Source: Pleurotus djamor | Taxonomy: Eukaryota > Basidiomycota > Agaricomycetes > Agaricales > Pleurotaceae | Assembly: GCA_029747585.1 (NCBI GenBank) | Contig: JAPEVF010000036.1 | Coordinates: 102,677 to 166,676, forward strand | Direction of reading: 5' to 3' | Length of the DNA: 64,000 nt | Shown here: positions 32,635-44,380 of the stretch, piece after piece | How the letters are laid out: each line of letters begins with the position of its first letter | How positions within the stretch are numbered: the stretch's first letter is position 1 | Notes under the pieces: generated by a model | Databases searched by the model: none | What the model was told of the DNA's origin: nothing | What the model saw: the letters and a program-made list of their open reading frames with translations, nothing else | Program-made: the position numbers and the translations under genes

Positions 32635-33033
32635 GATTGAGGCTAGGTGGCTCACGCCCACAAAGGGTGGACAAAGGAAGGGGGCGAGGCAGGGTCCCAA
32701 GCACTGCGCTGATGACTAGGATGCCAGTGACGGGGTATTTATGTTGTCCCATTTGACTTACAACGCGTTGCAGTAGGACTACATCATCGACTGATATAGT
32801 ATCCAAGTTATCCAGGTATCACATAGGGTTAGTAGTCTAGCGAAGCACAGACCCGAAGTGATTTGATGTGATTGTGGACTAAGGCGACTGGAGCTTCAAG
32901 AGGACGCGGAGACGATCGATGATTGGCTCCTAGGAAAACAACAGGAGATTATTTGGGCTAAAAAGTACAAATTTCATTGATGTGAACGACGACTCTATTT
33001 AAATACACTCATGCAATATTAGCATTCGGGGGC

Positions 33034-34493
33034 TCAGAAGCCTTCTCCGAGATGGGGTCCTTTCTCCAAAATATGAGTGCACGCAAGATGTCCTAGATAC
33101 GCAGCGTCAGGGGCATCACAAGCGGTCAGGGGCAGTAGGACACACCATCTGCGTGCCAAAAGTCAAAGCTGCAAAGAGTGGTACTGTCAAGCATTCCAGG
33201 CCTTAGTGGTCTTCGCTGAAAGGAAGAAAACAAGCACTTACGAACTGCAAAAAGCACCCCAGAAATATTCATTGCGAGAGGCTTCTTTCGCATTGAGTCC
33301 GGAATGATGATCAGCTCGATTCTACAGCAAATTGTTGGCACCGAACAGTCAGAGAGGACGACACATGGACAATATGGTCTCCTTACATGAAGGCGAACAA
33401 AGGGGCGACAGTAAAAAGAGAGAGGCGAATCACAACGCCTAAGGAGATAGTCCGAGAGGCTTCCGTATTTCGTTTCATATTCAGAAATGCCGACCAATTA
33501 GTCCGTAAGAGGACTCCCAAAGCAACTGTGAGTAGGCTCTGAGCTGCGCTGGATGTACGCATTTCTGAGGAAGTTCAAGTCACCTTCAAGTCCAAGGATA
33601 AAGATCACGGCTACTCCGATGATGACAGAATTAACAATACCACTGAAAGGGGCGTCAAAGGAGGCTGCACGTGTGATAAAGAGCAGGAAGTTGCGAACGG
33701 AATCTTGTTTGTGCTGTGACAAAACATGCCTGTACGGTCTCTCCTGATATCTTCAGGGTGTGTCAGGCCAATCTACGAATGCTTGAACTTGACAGAGGAT
33801 GGAACGAAATCGAAATCCCGTACCACAAGAGCTTCGACGGCGACCAAAATGAATACTAGGGGTGGTAATAGGAGTGACTGGGAGGTAGTCAATCACGGAA
33901 ACGGGGCATAGATGGCGGATACGCACCCAGAATTTCAGCTTAGCATGGACGTGGTGAGACTCTTTCGAGTTCAGCCCTAAATACAGCTGACAACCATGAA
34001 GTCAGTAAACGTCCACGCAAGATGTGATGAACGACACACGTATATTACGAACGCCAAAGTAGCAACGGCAGTCCTATCATCACATCTCATCTTCAGAATA
34101 GCTTCCAACGACGATAAGCTCATCGACGCACGAGGGAGGTGATGCATACACCAGAACTGCCTGCGTGAGACAATATTGGTATTCAGGGGAAGCCCCGGTT
34201 TGCTGACCGTAAAGGAATAGATAGGAAAGGCAGAGAACAATCCAAGATATGATGAACATAAACCAAGCATAAGAGCGATGAACCTTCGGCGACATGTACG
34301 CGATGAATAAGATCGCGACGTTCAGGACCAGCCCAGCGAGGAGAATGAGGTCGTAGGCATAAATTAGTGGCGCACGGGAACCATGCCCGGGACCATTATG
34401 GTGTCCACAATGTCTCTGGGGACCTGCCACAAGTCAGTCGCCGCGTTGAAGGCTGAGAGATCCAGTCATACCACACTGTTCGCCTTGTGACAT
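33034..34493 (-). CDS. Multi-pass (seven-helix-like) membrane protein B
   Basis: ATG at 34493 (MSQGEQCG), spliced to PQRHCGHHNGPGHGSRAP. Helix 1-2 region: YDLILLAGLVLNVAILFIAY, then PKVHRSYAWFMFIISWIVLC and CLTQAVLVYASPPS, colinear with protein A (SKRVRRFASWYIFIASWIV, CLAQTAMIYASPAL). Further small exons include RTAVATLAFVIY, LLPPLVFILVAVEALVVRDF, SFDAPFSGIVNSVIIGVAVI with FILGLEGDLNFLRN, and SRTISLGVVIRLSLFTVAPL. The end reads DAAYLGHLACTHILEKGPHL and GEGF before the stop at 33034-33036. The gene is in the same orientation as A and 399 bases away, so it is a local duplicate. Function unknown. Confidence 0.6.
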
Positions 34494-34914
34494 TGCAGCG
34501 ATGTCAAGCAAGGGTCAACCCCAGGACTTGAGCTTGAAGTGCCCAGCAATCTCTTCGATAACGAAGGAAATGGAAAAGAGGAAAGGGAAATAACCCGAGA
34601 GGCTCAGTCATATAAAGCGAGCAGCAGCCATCAGAGAAGGTCGTTCAAAAGCGTCTCAAACGATGGACGTGGCGTTTTGGAAGATACAATGTGTGTTGAT
34701 GCCCTACCGGCTGACTGGGTCATCCATAGACAGTATTCGGGTGTGGTTACGAGATCAATGATGCTCGCAGTTGGGTATTGATATATGTAACAAGGTATCA
34801 TGGAAGACCTAACGAAGTTCAATTAAGCGCCTGTCGTTGTTACCCAGCATTTCACGCCCGAAGCGCAGATGGACCTGCAAGCGTTGACTATCAAGGCTTC
34901 GTAAGCTATGCTGT
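34494..34914. other. Spacer between membrane protein B and the DUF6534 gene
   Basis: About 420 bases holding the promoter of protein B and the 3' flank of the DUF6534 gene. No supported frame. Confidence 0.4.
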
Positions 34915-36861
34915 CTAACTAGCTAGGAATATTCGGTAGGTACGAACCTGAGGAATCCGTGGAGAAGGCAACTCAACCGAGACGGTGTAGTCCATCGGGG
35001 GTACAAACTTGAAAGAGACACCTTCCGGAGTTGTGGAAAACTCGTAGTCGTGTTGCCTCATTAGAGTCCTGGCATTCAGTGTTGCAAGCAGGGAGTTCAG
35101 ATAGACTATGATGTCCCAATTAGCGGGAGCCAATCGGGGAGGAATACGGAAACACCGAACGTTTCGAGAGAGTGAAGTAAACACCCATGAACACTGTTTA
35201 TGACCGGATCAAAGGTGGGACGAAATCATGATGGCAAAGTAACCAACCGAAATCGTCAGGCCATATGGCGTACTGCGAGTCGGGTAACCGTTGAGATCTT
35301 GGAGTACATACACTTCGGAATGAAGAGTCACGTACAGTAATGAAGCTAGTCGTTGCGCAGATGCTAGATGATCAAGATCAGAAACAAGACTTAGACTTGA
35401 GGGAAGACTACTTGCGAAGTTAGAAGGCCTAAACAGGGATATCACGTTCATCAGAATTCTGGTGTTTGGAAATAATTAGGCCAACTAACCTGTGTTGATA
35501 CTATAGATCATCATCGTTGTCACGAGCGAATCGGTGCTGCGGAGGGTGGATCAGATATACTAGATGATGAGACAAAATGGAATGCAGCAAACCGTTCAAA
35601 CCCAGTTCGCCTTGACCCCAGCAGGATACAAAGAGAAACAGCGATAAAGATGTCAGCGAAGACGGCCGAACCCAACGCCGAGTAGAGCAACCACTGTGTA
35701 GCACAAAATTGGAGCGTCAGGTGTTGGGAAAGGCTGATAAATACTAACAGAGTTTCTCATGAGCTTCTCGAAGGTAACGTCGACAAACCTAAAGGAATTA
35801 GATAGGAAGTATTTGATTTTTTCCCGAGTTTATCATACCCTTTTGAGGCGAACGCTAGCCCAGTGGTGGGATGAGCTCACTTTTAGATAGTAGTCGTACT
35901 ACGAATAGCTCACCAATCCCGCTTCCTGGTATAATTATACTTATGATCCATCAACAAGCCAAAAAAAGCCAAGTTCACTCACCAAAGACGTACAACGATG
36001 CTAACCCCTTGAACGGACATATGAGTGCATACTTGTGAAGGAGGGGGTATACCTCACTATAATTGCAACAAGGATACTTCTGCGGTCGCTAACTGAAGGA
36101 CCATCAGGATTGGAGCCACACACTGACAGGAGTACGCGACATACGAAGCCAAACTCGACGGGCGTAAACACTGCCAATATGTTAGAAAAGGGTATATTAA
36201 GTTGGCGTTTGAGTTACCATCGGACGATGAAATCGCTGATGCACTGCGACCGCTTAGCCTTTTGCATCAGAAGGCGTAAAGGACAACCTCACAGTGATCA
36301 TAACCTGAGACTGGCCGTAGACACAGTGTCAAGGCTACGGTCGAAGGTAACGCGTAGGTCTTACAAGTAAACTCCTTCGGGTACAGCTTGAGTAGACAGG
36401 GCTGCAGAGAGACCGAGCAACTCACCAAGGTGGGCTTTCGATTACTGATGGATTCGTGTAGTTTGTTACAAGGTACCAGTACATTCCATGAGTCGTTAAC
36501 GCAAGGTGCAGAGCATCTAGGAGCCTTTGAGAGGCTTTTCAAGCTCCGATGCTAGGTCTGAAGGGTACGCTGGAGACGGACCAAAGTGCAAATATCTGAA
36601 ATGGGTCAGTAGAGCTCCTGGGCGTTGGACTACAAACTCACCAACAGCTTGAACGCGAACCGATCATGGAAGTTCTTCTTGTAATAGATAAATGTCTGGA
36701 CGCTGGTGATCCCAAAGAAACTGAATGTGGATCATCAAAATTGATGCCACGGGCAGTATACGACTGGCTATCGCTACTCACACCCCAGCAGCGATGTTTC
36801 CTAGGAACGGTGCTCCTATCGTGCGATCCAAGTTGAAAGAAGAAGACCCAAGCACCGACAT
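34915..36861 (-). CDS. DUF6534 seven-helix membrane protein
   Basis: ATG at 36861 gives MSVLGSSSFNLDRTIGAPFL, then SFFGITSVQTFIYYKKNFHD, both typical of the DUF6534 N-terminus. The next exons, read on the minus strand, give IFALWLLDALHLALTTHGMY and WYLVTNYTNPSVIESPPW, the family's extracellular signature. Exons between about 36370 and 35830 are hard to place, and one apparent in-frame TGA there needs an intron. Later: FVDVTFEKLMRNSV, WLLYSALGSAVFADIFIAVS, SRRTG joined to TDSLVTTMMIYSINT, and finally YLNSLLATLNARTLMR near the C-terminus. The family is widespread in Agaricomycetes, with a receptor-like 7-TM topology and no known ligand. Third membrane protein gene in a row on this strand, but of a different family from A and B. 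Confidence 0.75.
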
Positions 36862-37562
36862 CGTTCATGAGGGCGGTGCTGGGATGGCTCGAGCTTTGAG
36901 GGTGATGGTGGGAGGCCAAAGGAGCGAAGCGGCGACGGAGTGCTTCCCTTCATGTGGCTGAAACGTTTCCACAAACCCAAAAAGTTCTTTGGGCAGTCAT
37001 GCGTAGCTAATGTTTGATCTCGGAGAAGCAGCGTGAGAGCAGTGATATACGATGGGGAAATACTTCGGATGCGACTCCTTGAGGTTCGCTACCATGCGCT
37101 ATCGAGCCACTTGGGACCGACCACTGGTACACTTGAAAGCACCCTTCACCGAGGCCGTTTGGGTGTCATCAACGTCCTGTCGAATGTCCTCTCCGCAAGC
37201 GCTGTGGGGATCTCGGTCGGCCCCCATAGACTCGGACGCATTAGGGAAGGGTATTTGGAGACCCCCAGAAGCTGCTGTGGCAACGTGCCCAGTAGAAGTC
37301 GCATATCGAAAGTCGTGGATGCGTGCCGAGGGTGGGTCAAGGTTAGAAATAGAATTTTTGAGCGACCCAGAGCAAAATTCTCAATAAATCTGGTAGAATT
37401 ATCGATATCAGCAGAGCTTTTTGAGCAGNTTTTTTGGACTATTCGCGGTTCCCGACAGTGAGCAGGAGATGGTCAAGGAAATAGGTGCACATTGTTGCAA
37501 ATGCCGAGCGGGCATTTGCCGAAGCTTGGTGTCGCCTGCCATGTGGCATTACGTAACGAGCA
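36862..37562. promoter_or_regulatory. Divergent promoter region between DUF6534 and GET4 genes
   Basis: About 700 bases between two diverging start codons. Open frames here are short. One N at 37429. No TATA box or repeat recognised. Confidence 0.35.
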
Positions 37563-38830
37563 ATGTCTGCCAGAGCCCTCAACGCCATCCTCCCGCTCGT
37601 ACCGAATTCACCGTATGAAGCGCATCAAAAGGCGCGTACCTTTGCTGCAAGATATAATAAATCGGGTCAACACACTACCGCCATCGATGTTCTCTTCCAA
37701 AGCGCTCGGGAGCTCTTCAAAGTTGGCCAGACTGGGAGTGGTGTTGATCTCGCGGGACTGATGTTGGATATCTATGAGAGCTCGGGCGAGGGTGTCACAG
37801 ATGAAAGCAAAGGTGATCCCTGTGCCAATGCCATTGTCTATCTATCCGGCTGATTCCCAGTCATTCTCATTAGGTCGGCTCACGCAACTGATTGCTCTTG
37901 CTGGCTCAGCCGGGGCTTGGAGAAAGACCTTGATAGACAAATCAATCGCGTATGTGAGCTTGTCTTTTTCTCAAACATTGACGGCTCTGACTCTGTCCAG
38001 CTGGTCAGCGAAACATGGTACTCACCCTGCTGGCGATCCAGAGTTGCACCATTATGTTGGCAGCCTGCTCTATAAGGGTGCGTGGCGCAATCACTTCCTC
38101 CCGATCAAGCCTCTCAGATACGAGTATGTCAGAGGGCTTGGTTGAGAAGGCTGAGTCTCATTTTCTGGCGTCTGGCAAGCGCGACAGCGCGAGGTTACTT
38201 GCTGAGATGTTCAACAAATGGGCGTCATCCTCAGAAAATCCACCATTAGGTTCGTTCGCCTTGCGTGGAACAATCCCGTGCGTATACATCAGACCCCATT
38301 CTGACCTCAATTGACGCCTCCACCACCCTTTAGGTACCTTCTGAATGGCAATATCCTCGCCGCTCGCACCTTCATCACGCATTTTGTCTCCCTCATACCA
38401 ACTTCGGTCCACCTCCCATCGACGACACCCATAACTGTGAAGCCATCAAGTGAAGTGATTCTTACATCGGACGCAGTTCTAAACTTCGCCCAGATGGCCG
38501 TTCTGACGTGCCAACGCGCTCAAGGGGACAAGAACAAAGCCATGAGGGAAGCTTGGGTTAGACTATGTGGTACCTATCAAAGCAAAGGCGGTGTATTAGC
38601 CTTACCGGACATACGCAAGGTCAATAAAGCGTTCCACTTCCTGCAGCCCGCGCTTATCTTGACTCTAGGCGCTCAGTGAGTTGGGTACTTTATACTTCGC
38701 CATCCCTCCTCCAAGAGGTCAAGCTGCCAATCCTCTGGGCGATATGCTCGCGTCGATGTTTGGAGGCCCCACCTCAGCCCCACCCACCCGACGAACGCTC
38801 GCTCCGGCACCACCCTCTGGTCTTGACTAA
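37563..38830 (+). CDS. GET4: GET4-like protein of the guided-entry-of-tail-anchored pathway
   Basis: Get4 bridges the Get3 ATPase and Get5/Sgt2 in delivery of tail-anchored membrane proteins to the ER. The ATG at 37563 (MSARALNAILPLVPNS) opens an alpha-helical repeat protein: YEAHQKARTFAARYNKSGQH, LFQSARELFKVGQTGSGVDL, RLTQLIALAG, then SIAWSAKHGTHPAGDPELHH, the best conserved Get4 segment. EGLVEKAESHFLASGKRD follows, then a segment with YLLNGNILAARTFITHFVSL. The last exons give LPDIRKVNKAFHFLQPALIL and GNPLGDMLASMFGGPTSA with a Pro-rich end before TAA at 38828-38830, agreeing with the Gly/Pro tail of fungal Get4. Six or seven introns. Housekeeping gene, apparently intact. Confidence 0.88.
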
Positions 38831-39256
38831 ATTCACTTCTTCGCTTCAACATCGGTAAATAGGAAGGACTGCATGCAACTGTGTCTGTATACTAGAAGCA
38901 AAACTCCAATGCGTATACCTTTTCTGACTATCAGAGGACGTCGCGATTAGCCTTCGCCTGTCATCGTAACTTGGCTCAGCCCACGATTAAACTCCCAAGA
39001 TTCGCCCCTCCCATCCCGTCCCTTTCCCATTCACGCCCGGCGCGACGTGTCTCGCTATTCTCATGATCCATGTTAACGATCTCATTCTATAGCACCCGCG
39101 TCCCGATGATGACCATTCCTGTCCATTATATTCCTTGCACTCGGGAGAAGGTCTTGGACATATACACGCCACTCGTGGACTAAGGGCACCGACACTTCAC
39201 CTTCGCTGTCCAAGACGTAATACCGTTCGGTGACAAGAATCCCCTTCCCGGTACAG
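38831..39256. other. Intergenic region between GET4 and P450-3
   Basis: About 430 bases; only short frames. Ends at the TATA box of P450-3. Confidence 0.4.
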
Positions 39257-39264
39257 TATAAATA
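39257..39264 (+). promoter_or_regulatory. TATA box of P450-3
   Basis: TATAAATA at 39257-39264. An ATG lies only 5 bases further on (39270), too close to be transcribed from this box. This favours the ATG at 39315 as the P450-3 start. Confidence 0.6.
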
Positions 39265-39314
39265 TAAGTATGCCTGATCCGCTCGGTCTATGTACTTTGA
39301 TTCTTCTTCAGACC

Positions 39315-41447
39315 ATGCCTGCCACCTTATCCTTTCCGTCCGCCCTTTTTCTCATATTCGCGGGAGCGATACCATTGTACTTCGCTAATAAACCCCGCAA
39401 GCCACCCCTGCCTCCTGGCCCCCCTGCGAATCCTGTACTCGGCCATTTGCGTATTTTCCCGATGCATCATGTAGAAGAGGTCCTACATGAATGGTCTCAG
39501 AAATACGGTGCGCCAGTCTAGGCCCATTTCAGGTATACACCTAATCTTTCATTTTCAGGCGATGTCATGAGCTTTAGGCTCCCAGGACGAAATATTATCG
39601 TTTTGAGTAGCCATGACGCCGCTGTTGAGCTTCTGCAGAAACGCAGTGCCTTGTATAGCTGCCGTCCAGACATGGTTGTTTACGAGCTGTATGTTTTGAC
39701 GTTGTATCTATCCAAGCGTTCGAGGAACTGCGTTAAAATCATTTTCATTCCTCTAGTATGGGCTGGGTCCCTGATCTTGCCCTCATGCCCTACGGCCAAC
39801 GATTCCGGAAACAGCGAAAGCTACTGGGACCTGCTCTCTCTCAGAAAGCATGCATACCATTTCGGCCGATGCAACACGAGAATGCACTCCTTCTCGTGGA
39901 TGAACTTCTCAAAGATGGAGGGGAAAACCTTGATCGCGTCCTCAGCAAGTACGTTCGCTCTACTACCCATCTTTGAAGAAGCACCGTTGAATTGGTACGA
40001 ACACTCTGATCAGGTTCACAACCTCGGTGGTGATGAGGATCGCTATCGGTCACCAAGTCCTCTCAGACGACGACGAATTTGTGAAGATTGCTAGCGACGT
40101 CGGACGTGCGATGAACGAAGGAGGAGTTCCTGGTATCACCGCTGTTGATTGGTTTCCATTTCGTCAGCCACTCTTCTCCGTATCCTCAATTGCCTCTCAC
40201 AAACCCAAGCCCACAGTCCAATACATGCCCTCCTGGTTTCCAGGAACCCACTACGTTAGCGTTGCGCGGCATTGGAGGTGGGCAATCCGGAGGTTATTCG
40301 ACTATCCCTTCGAGTTTGTTCGCACGAGGATGGTACGTTTCACCATGATAGCTCGGGTCTTCATTCACTTCAGTTCAATAGGAAGAAGGAACATCCAGTG
40401 TTTCGTTCCTCTCCAAGCATCTCGATGCTGTTGACCTTGCAAACCTGAGCACAGATGATATCGAAGATCTTAAGGGTGCAGCTGCTCTTATATACTCTGG
40501 AGGAGCGGAAACGGTGCGTACCGTTCACTGGCGCCATATATCGTTGGAATAACGGAGGATGCCCTCAATTAGATTTGGTCAGCCTTGTCGAACTTCATCC
40601 TGGCTATGACGTTACACCCAGAGTGCCAGAAACTTGCGCNAGACGAGATCGATAGGGTGATTGGCGAGGATCGGCTTCCCTCATTTGAGGACCGTGAATC
40701 TTTGCCCTATGTTACCAGTTTGGTGGATGAAACCTTGAGGTCACCCGCTGTCCCAGTTTGCGTTTCAATGTCACTGATATATCGCTTGCTACTCTAGATG
40801 GGGACGGATCGTTCCACTTGGTTCGTGCTTCATGTGACTCCTTCATTCGGGAGCCTCCCAATTAACCTAGTATACATATCAGGGGTTCCCCACCGCTCGA
40901 CACATGACGATATATATCGCGGAATGTTTATTCCGAAAGGGTCTCTGGTTTTTGCCAACATCTATGGCATGTCTCTCAACAACGACACCTACAAGAACCC
41001 CGGTATGTTCAATCCAAAGCGCTTCCTATCAAAATCACAGGGTGGCGATGGTGAGCCGGTGTTCTGGGATGTATTCGGATTTGGCCGCAGGTTTGTCTTT
41101 CCCGATCCCCTATAATTTAGAATGACCTTCCATTCTGACATCTAACGAAATAGGATATGTCCGGGACGACATTTAGCCCTGGAAACCTTGTGGATAGCTA
41201 TTACGACTCTCTTATCAGCGTTGCAAATAGACAGAGCCAAGAACGCGAATGGTGAAGAAATTATACCGGTCATGGAATACGATGCAGGTGTTGCAAGGTA
41301 ATGCGACCATGTCCTCCCAGCTCCCATGCATCCTAATTTTCTTTCAGTCACTTGAAGCCATTTCGATGTGATATCGCTCCTAGAGCTGAGGGGGCCATAG
41401 CCCAATTGGTTGAGAAGGCGGTAAACAGCATTCGCGAGAGACCCTAA
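39315..41447 (+). CDS. Cytochrome P450 number 3 (microsomal class II)
   Basis: Starts MPATLSFPSALFLIFAGAIP (anchor), then PPLPPGPPANPVLGHLRIFP. Exons in order: GDVMSFRLPGRNIIVLSSHD, MPYGQRFRKQRKLLGPALSQ (C-helix), IAIGHQVLSDDDEFVKIASD, YMPSWFPGTHYVSVARHW, LKGAAALIYSGGAET with IWSAL (I-helix), ETLR, WGRIVPLG, VPHRSTHDDIYRGMFIPKG, FNPKRFLS, FGFGRR, intron, ICPGRHLALETLWIAI. It ends in AVNSIRERP, TAA 41445-41447. One N at 40640 falls in coding sequence (third base of a likely Gln codon context) and does not break the frame. It pairs with P450-4 (SALYSCRP, LSQKAC, EPVFWD). ER monooxygenase, substrate unknown. Confidence 0.9.
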
Positions 41448-41726
41448 TGACTGATGTACACCCAAGCTCTCAACCATGATGAACAATTACGGCATGGTTG
41501 CACACTTCCTGCTCGTTCAAACGGAGAAACAATGACGTAGCGATTAACCGGCCCCATCGGTCACTCGTAGCCGTCAATTCGAACCACGATTTGATGGCTT
41601 ACTGCACACTATCCCTTTCGATCCCAAGCACAGAGAATACATTCCCAACTATCACCTCGCTAACACAGACTTCTTTTGTCTCAGGAATCAATTTAACCCA
41701 CTGAGGACGTTCCCTTATTATGGGGT

Positions 41727-41733
41727 TATAAAA
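41727..41733 (+). promoter_or_regulatory. TATA box of P450-4
   Basis: TATAAAA 46 bases before the P450-4 ATG (41779), inside the 331-base spacer after P450-3. Confidence 0.6.
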
Positions 41734-41778
41734 CGAGGCCGTCTGTCTGACCAACCGACTTGAGTATCGTCCCAAGAT

Positions 41779-43924
41779 ATGGACTACTTGGCATCTCTAT
41801 CGCTAACTTCTGCCCTCAGTGGCCTGTCCTTGATCATTGCCGGCTCGATACCCTTGTACTTCATAAAGAAGTCCCGCAATTTGCCCCTACCCCCAGGACC
41901 TCCTGCTGACCCTCTCATTGGCCATCTACGCATTTTTCCTACTAAAGACCAGGAGGTCATTTTGTACGAATGGTCTCGAAAATACGGTGCGCTGAGCACC
42001 TTTATAACGTCACTAAAACTTACTACCCCTGGTCATGGATCTGGCCAGGCGACGTCATGAGCTTCAGACTTCCTGGACAGACCATCATCGTCCTAAATAG
42101 CCACGAAGCTGCGGTTGAACTGTTGGAAAAGCGCAGCGCTCTGTATAGCTGCCGGCCGAACATTGTCGTATACAAACTGTGTGCCATTACGTTTCTCCTT
42201 GTAGAGAAAGAACCTCACGGAACCTCCATTTAGCATGGGCTGGGAACCTGATGTCGTCCTGATGCCTTATGGCTCACGTTTTCGAAAGCATCGCAAGCTC
42301 TTGGGGTCCGCTTTATCCCAGAAGGCCTGTGTATCGTTTCGTGAACTCCAACATGAAAACACCCTCCTTCTTGTTGATCAACTTCTTGAAGACGGTGAAG
42401 ACTTCGATCAACATCTAAACAAGTATGTACGAGCCATTCTTCTGCCCATTTTCACTAGTCCTGACATATGTCTTGGTGAAGATTTACTACTGCTGTCATA
42501 TTAAGAATCGCTATCGGTCACCAAGTACTCTCAGACGATGACGAATTTGTCAAGATTACGAGTGACGTAGGACAGGCTCTGAACGAAGGAGGTCTTCCTG
42601 GTGGCACAGTCGTTGACTGGCTTCCATTCCGTCAGTGACTATATCCCGCTTTCAAAACTGCGGATATACTAACACCCGGTTTCCAGTTCAGTACATGCCC
42701 ACTTGGTTTCCAGGGACCCACTATGTGGGCGTTGCGCAACACTGGAAGTGGGCAATTCGAAGACTCTACGATTACCCTTTTGATTATGTTCGAAGAAAGA
42801 TAGTAAGTCTGCCTCGGAGTTTATCGTGATGGAGCTCAATGAAACGTTCAGGACGGGGGATTTTTCTCACCCTCTTTCCTCTCTAAACACCTTCAATCCG
42901 TCAATATTGACGAATTGGACCGAGATGATATTGAAGACCTCAAAGGTGCCACTGCTCTCATGTACGTTGGAGGGGCCGAAACGGTACGTAATACCTACCG
43001 GCGATGGGCACCCATAAATGATGTTCTCTGCACATGCAGACGTGGTCCGCCTTGGCAAATTTTATCCTTGCTATGACCTTGCACCCCGAGTGTCAGCGAC
43101 TTGCGCAAGAAGAGATCGATCGAGTCGTAGGTCAGGATCGACTTCCTTCGTTTGAGGATCGTGAATCCTTGCCGTATGTCACCAGCATCGTACAAGAGAC
43201 TTTAAGGTAATGTGTTTTCAGTCAATATAAACGATCCTTGAGTCAGTCATCAATTAAATCAAACCCGTTTTGTAGATGGGGGCGTGTTATTCCATTAGGT
43301 CAGACACTGTCCCCTCCACAGTGTTTTCTTTGAGGCTTAGCCTTGTAACCTGTAGGGATTCCTCATCGCTCTACTCAGGACGACATCTATCGTGGGATGT
43401 TTATACCCAAAGGTTCCTTGATATTTGCAAACTCCTTTGGGATGTCACTTGACGAGGAGAGGTACAAGTATCCGTATTCATTCAACCCCAAACGCTTCTT
43501 ACCCCCAGATATGGGTGGTGATGATGAACCGGTGTTCTGGGATGCATTCGGATTCGGGCGTAGGTTTGTCGTCACATCCCTTTTGCAGTGATACCAGCTT
43601 GGTACTCACGACCCTTCTAATTAGGATATGTCCAGGAAGGCACTTGGCCATCGAAAGCCTGTGGATAGCTATCACAACCATCCTCGCAGCATTGAAAATC
43701 AACAGGGCCAGGAATGAACACGGCGATGAGGTCATTCCTATCATGGAATATAATGCAGGCATAACCAGGTACGACATATCGTTTCTGCGCAAAAACGCAC
43801 ATAATGACTCAGATATATTCACAGTCACCTGAAGCCATTTCGTTGTGAGATTGCTCCGAGAACATCAGGGGGCGGCGCGAACCTAGTAAGGGAAGCCGCG
43901 AGGATCATCCGCGAAGGGGCGTGA
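41779..43924 (+). CDS. Cytochrome P450 number 4 (microsomal class II)
   Basis: MDYLASLSLTSALSGLSLII anchor, LPLPPGPPADPLIGHLRIFP hinge. Then GDVMSFRLPGQTIIVLNSHE, MPYGSRFRKHRKLLGSALSQ, IAIGHQVLSDDDEFVKITSD, YMPTWFPGTHYVGVAQHW. The I-helix exon reads FLSKHLQSVNIDELDRDDIE, LKGATALMYVGGAET, TWSALANFIL. ETLR, WGRVIPLG, IPHRSTQDDIYRGMFIPKG, FNPKRFLP and FGFGRR|ICPGRHLAIE follow. The end is HLKPFRCEIAPR...AARIIREGA, TGA 43922-43924. All introns sit where P450-3 has them, so the two are a tandem duplicate pair. It appears intact. Confidence 0.9.
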
Positions 43925-44380
43925 AGATTTTTTGGCGTCGTTGGCGGTCTCGGAGTTTGAAATCTTTATGAATACCTCGGTGTCCTTCCCAACCAATTCC
44001 CAACCCTAACGCACCAACGCCACTCCCTCCAATACATACTCATCATCTAGGTCAATACTGATAGGCTTATGTAAATAAGCGATGGCTCAATGAAAGACTG
44101 AAGCCATGATCAAATGCACTATTTCGAGGATGCAGGATTGACGTATCTTCCCTTGTCATCATTTCAAGTTCAGCCTGAGAAGTACAGCCTTGCACCAGGC
44201 AGCACCGTCCGGCCCTAGCTTGAGCTTGAGGGGATAACTTGAAATTCACCGAGCGCCGTCCTTCTATCATTCTCACCTAGCCGCGGCGGTGACAGCATTC
44301 ACGGCATATGATATATCCATCGCCGTCAATGGCTTAAATGGAGCGCTCACCTTTGGGCCACTCTGATCCCATCCTTCGAC
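43925..44380. other. Spacer between P450-4 and P450-5
   Basis: About 450 bases with no supported frame; carries P450-4 3' flank and P450-5 promoter. Confidence 0.35.

Noticed and set aside
39270..39314. Upstream ATG (MPDPLG...) for P450-3
   Set aside because: It lies five bases after the TATA box, so it would not be transcribed from it; the ATG at 39315 also gives a normal anchor length.
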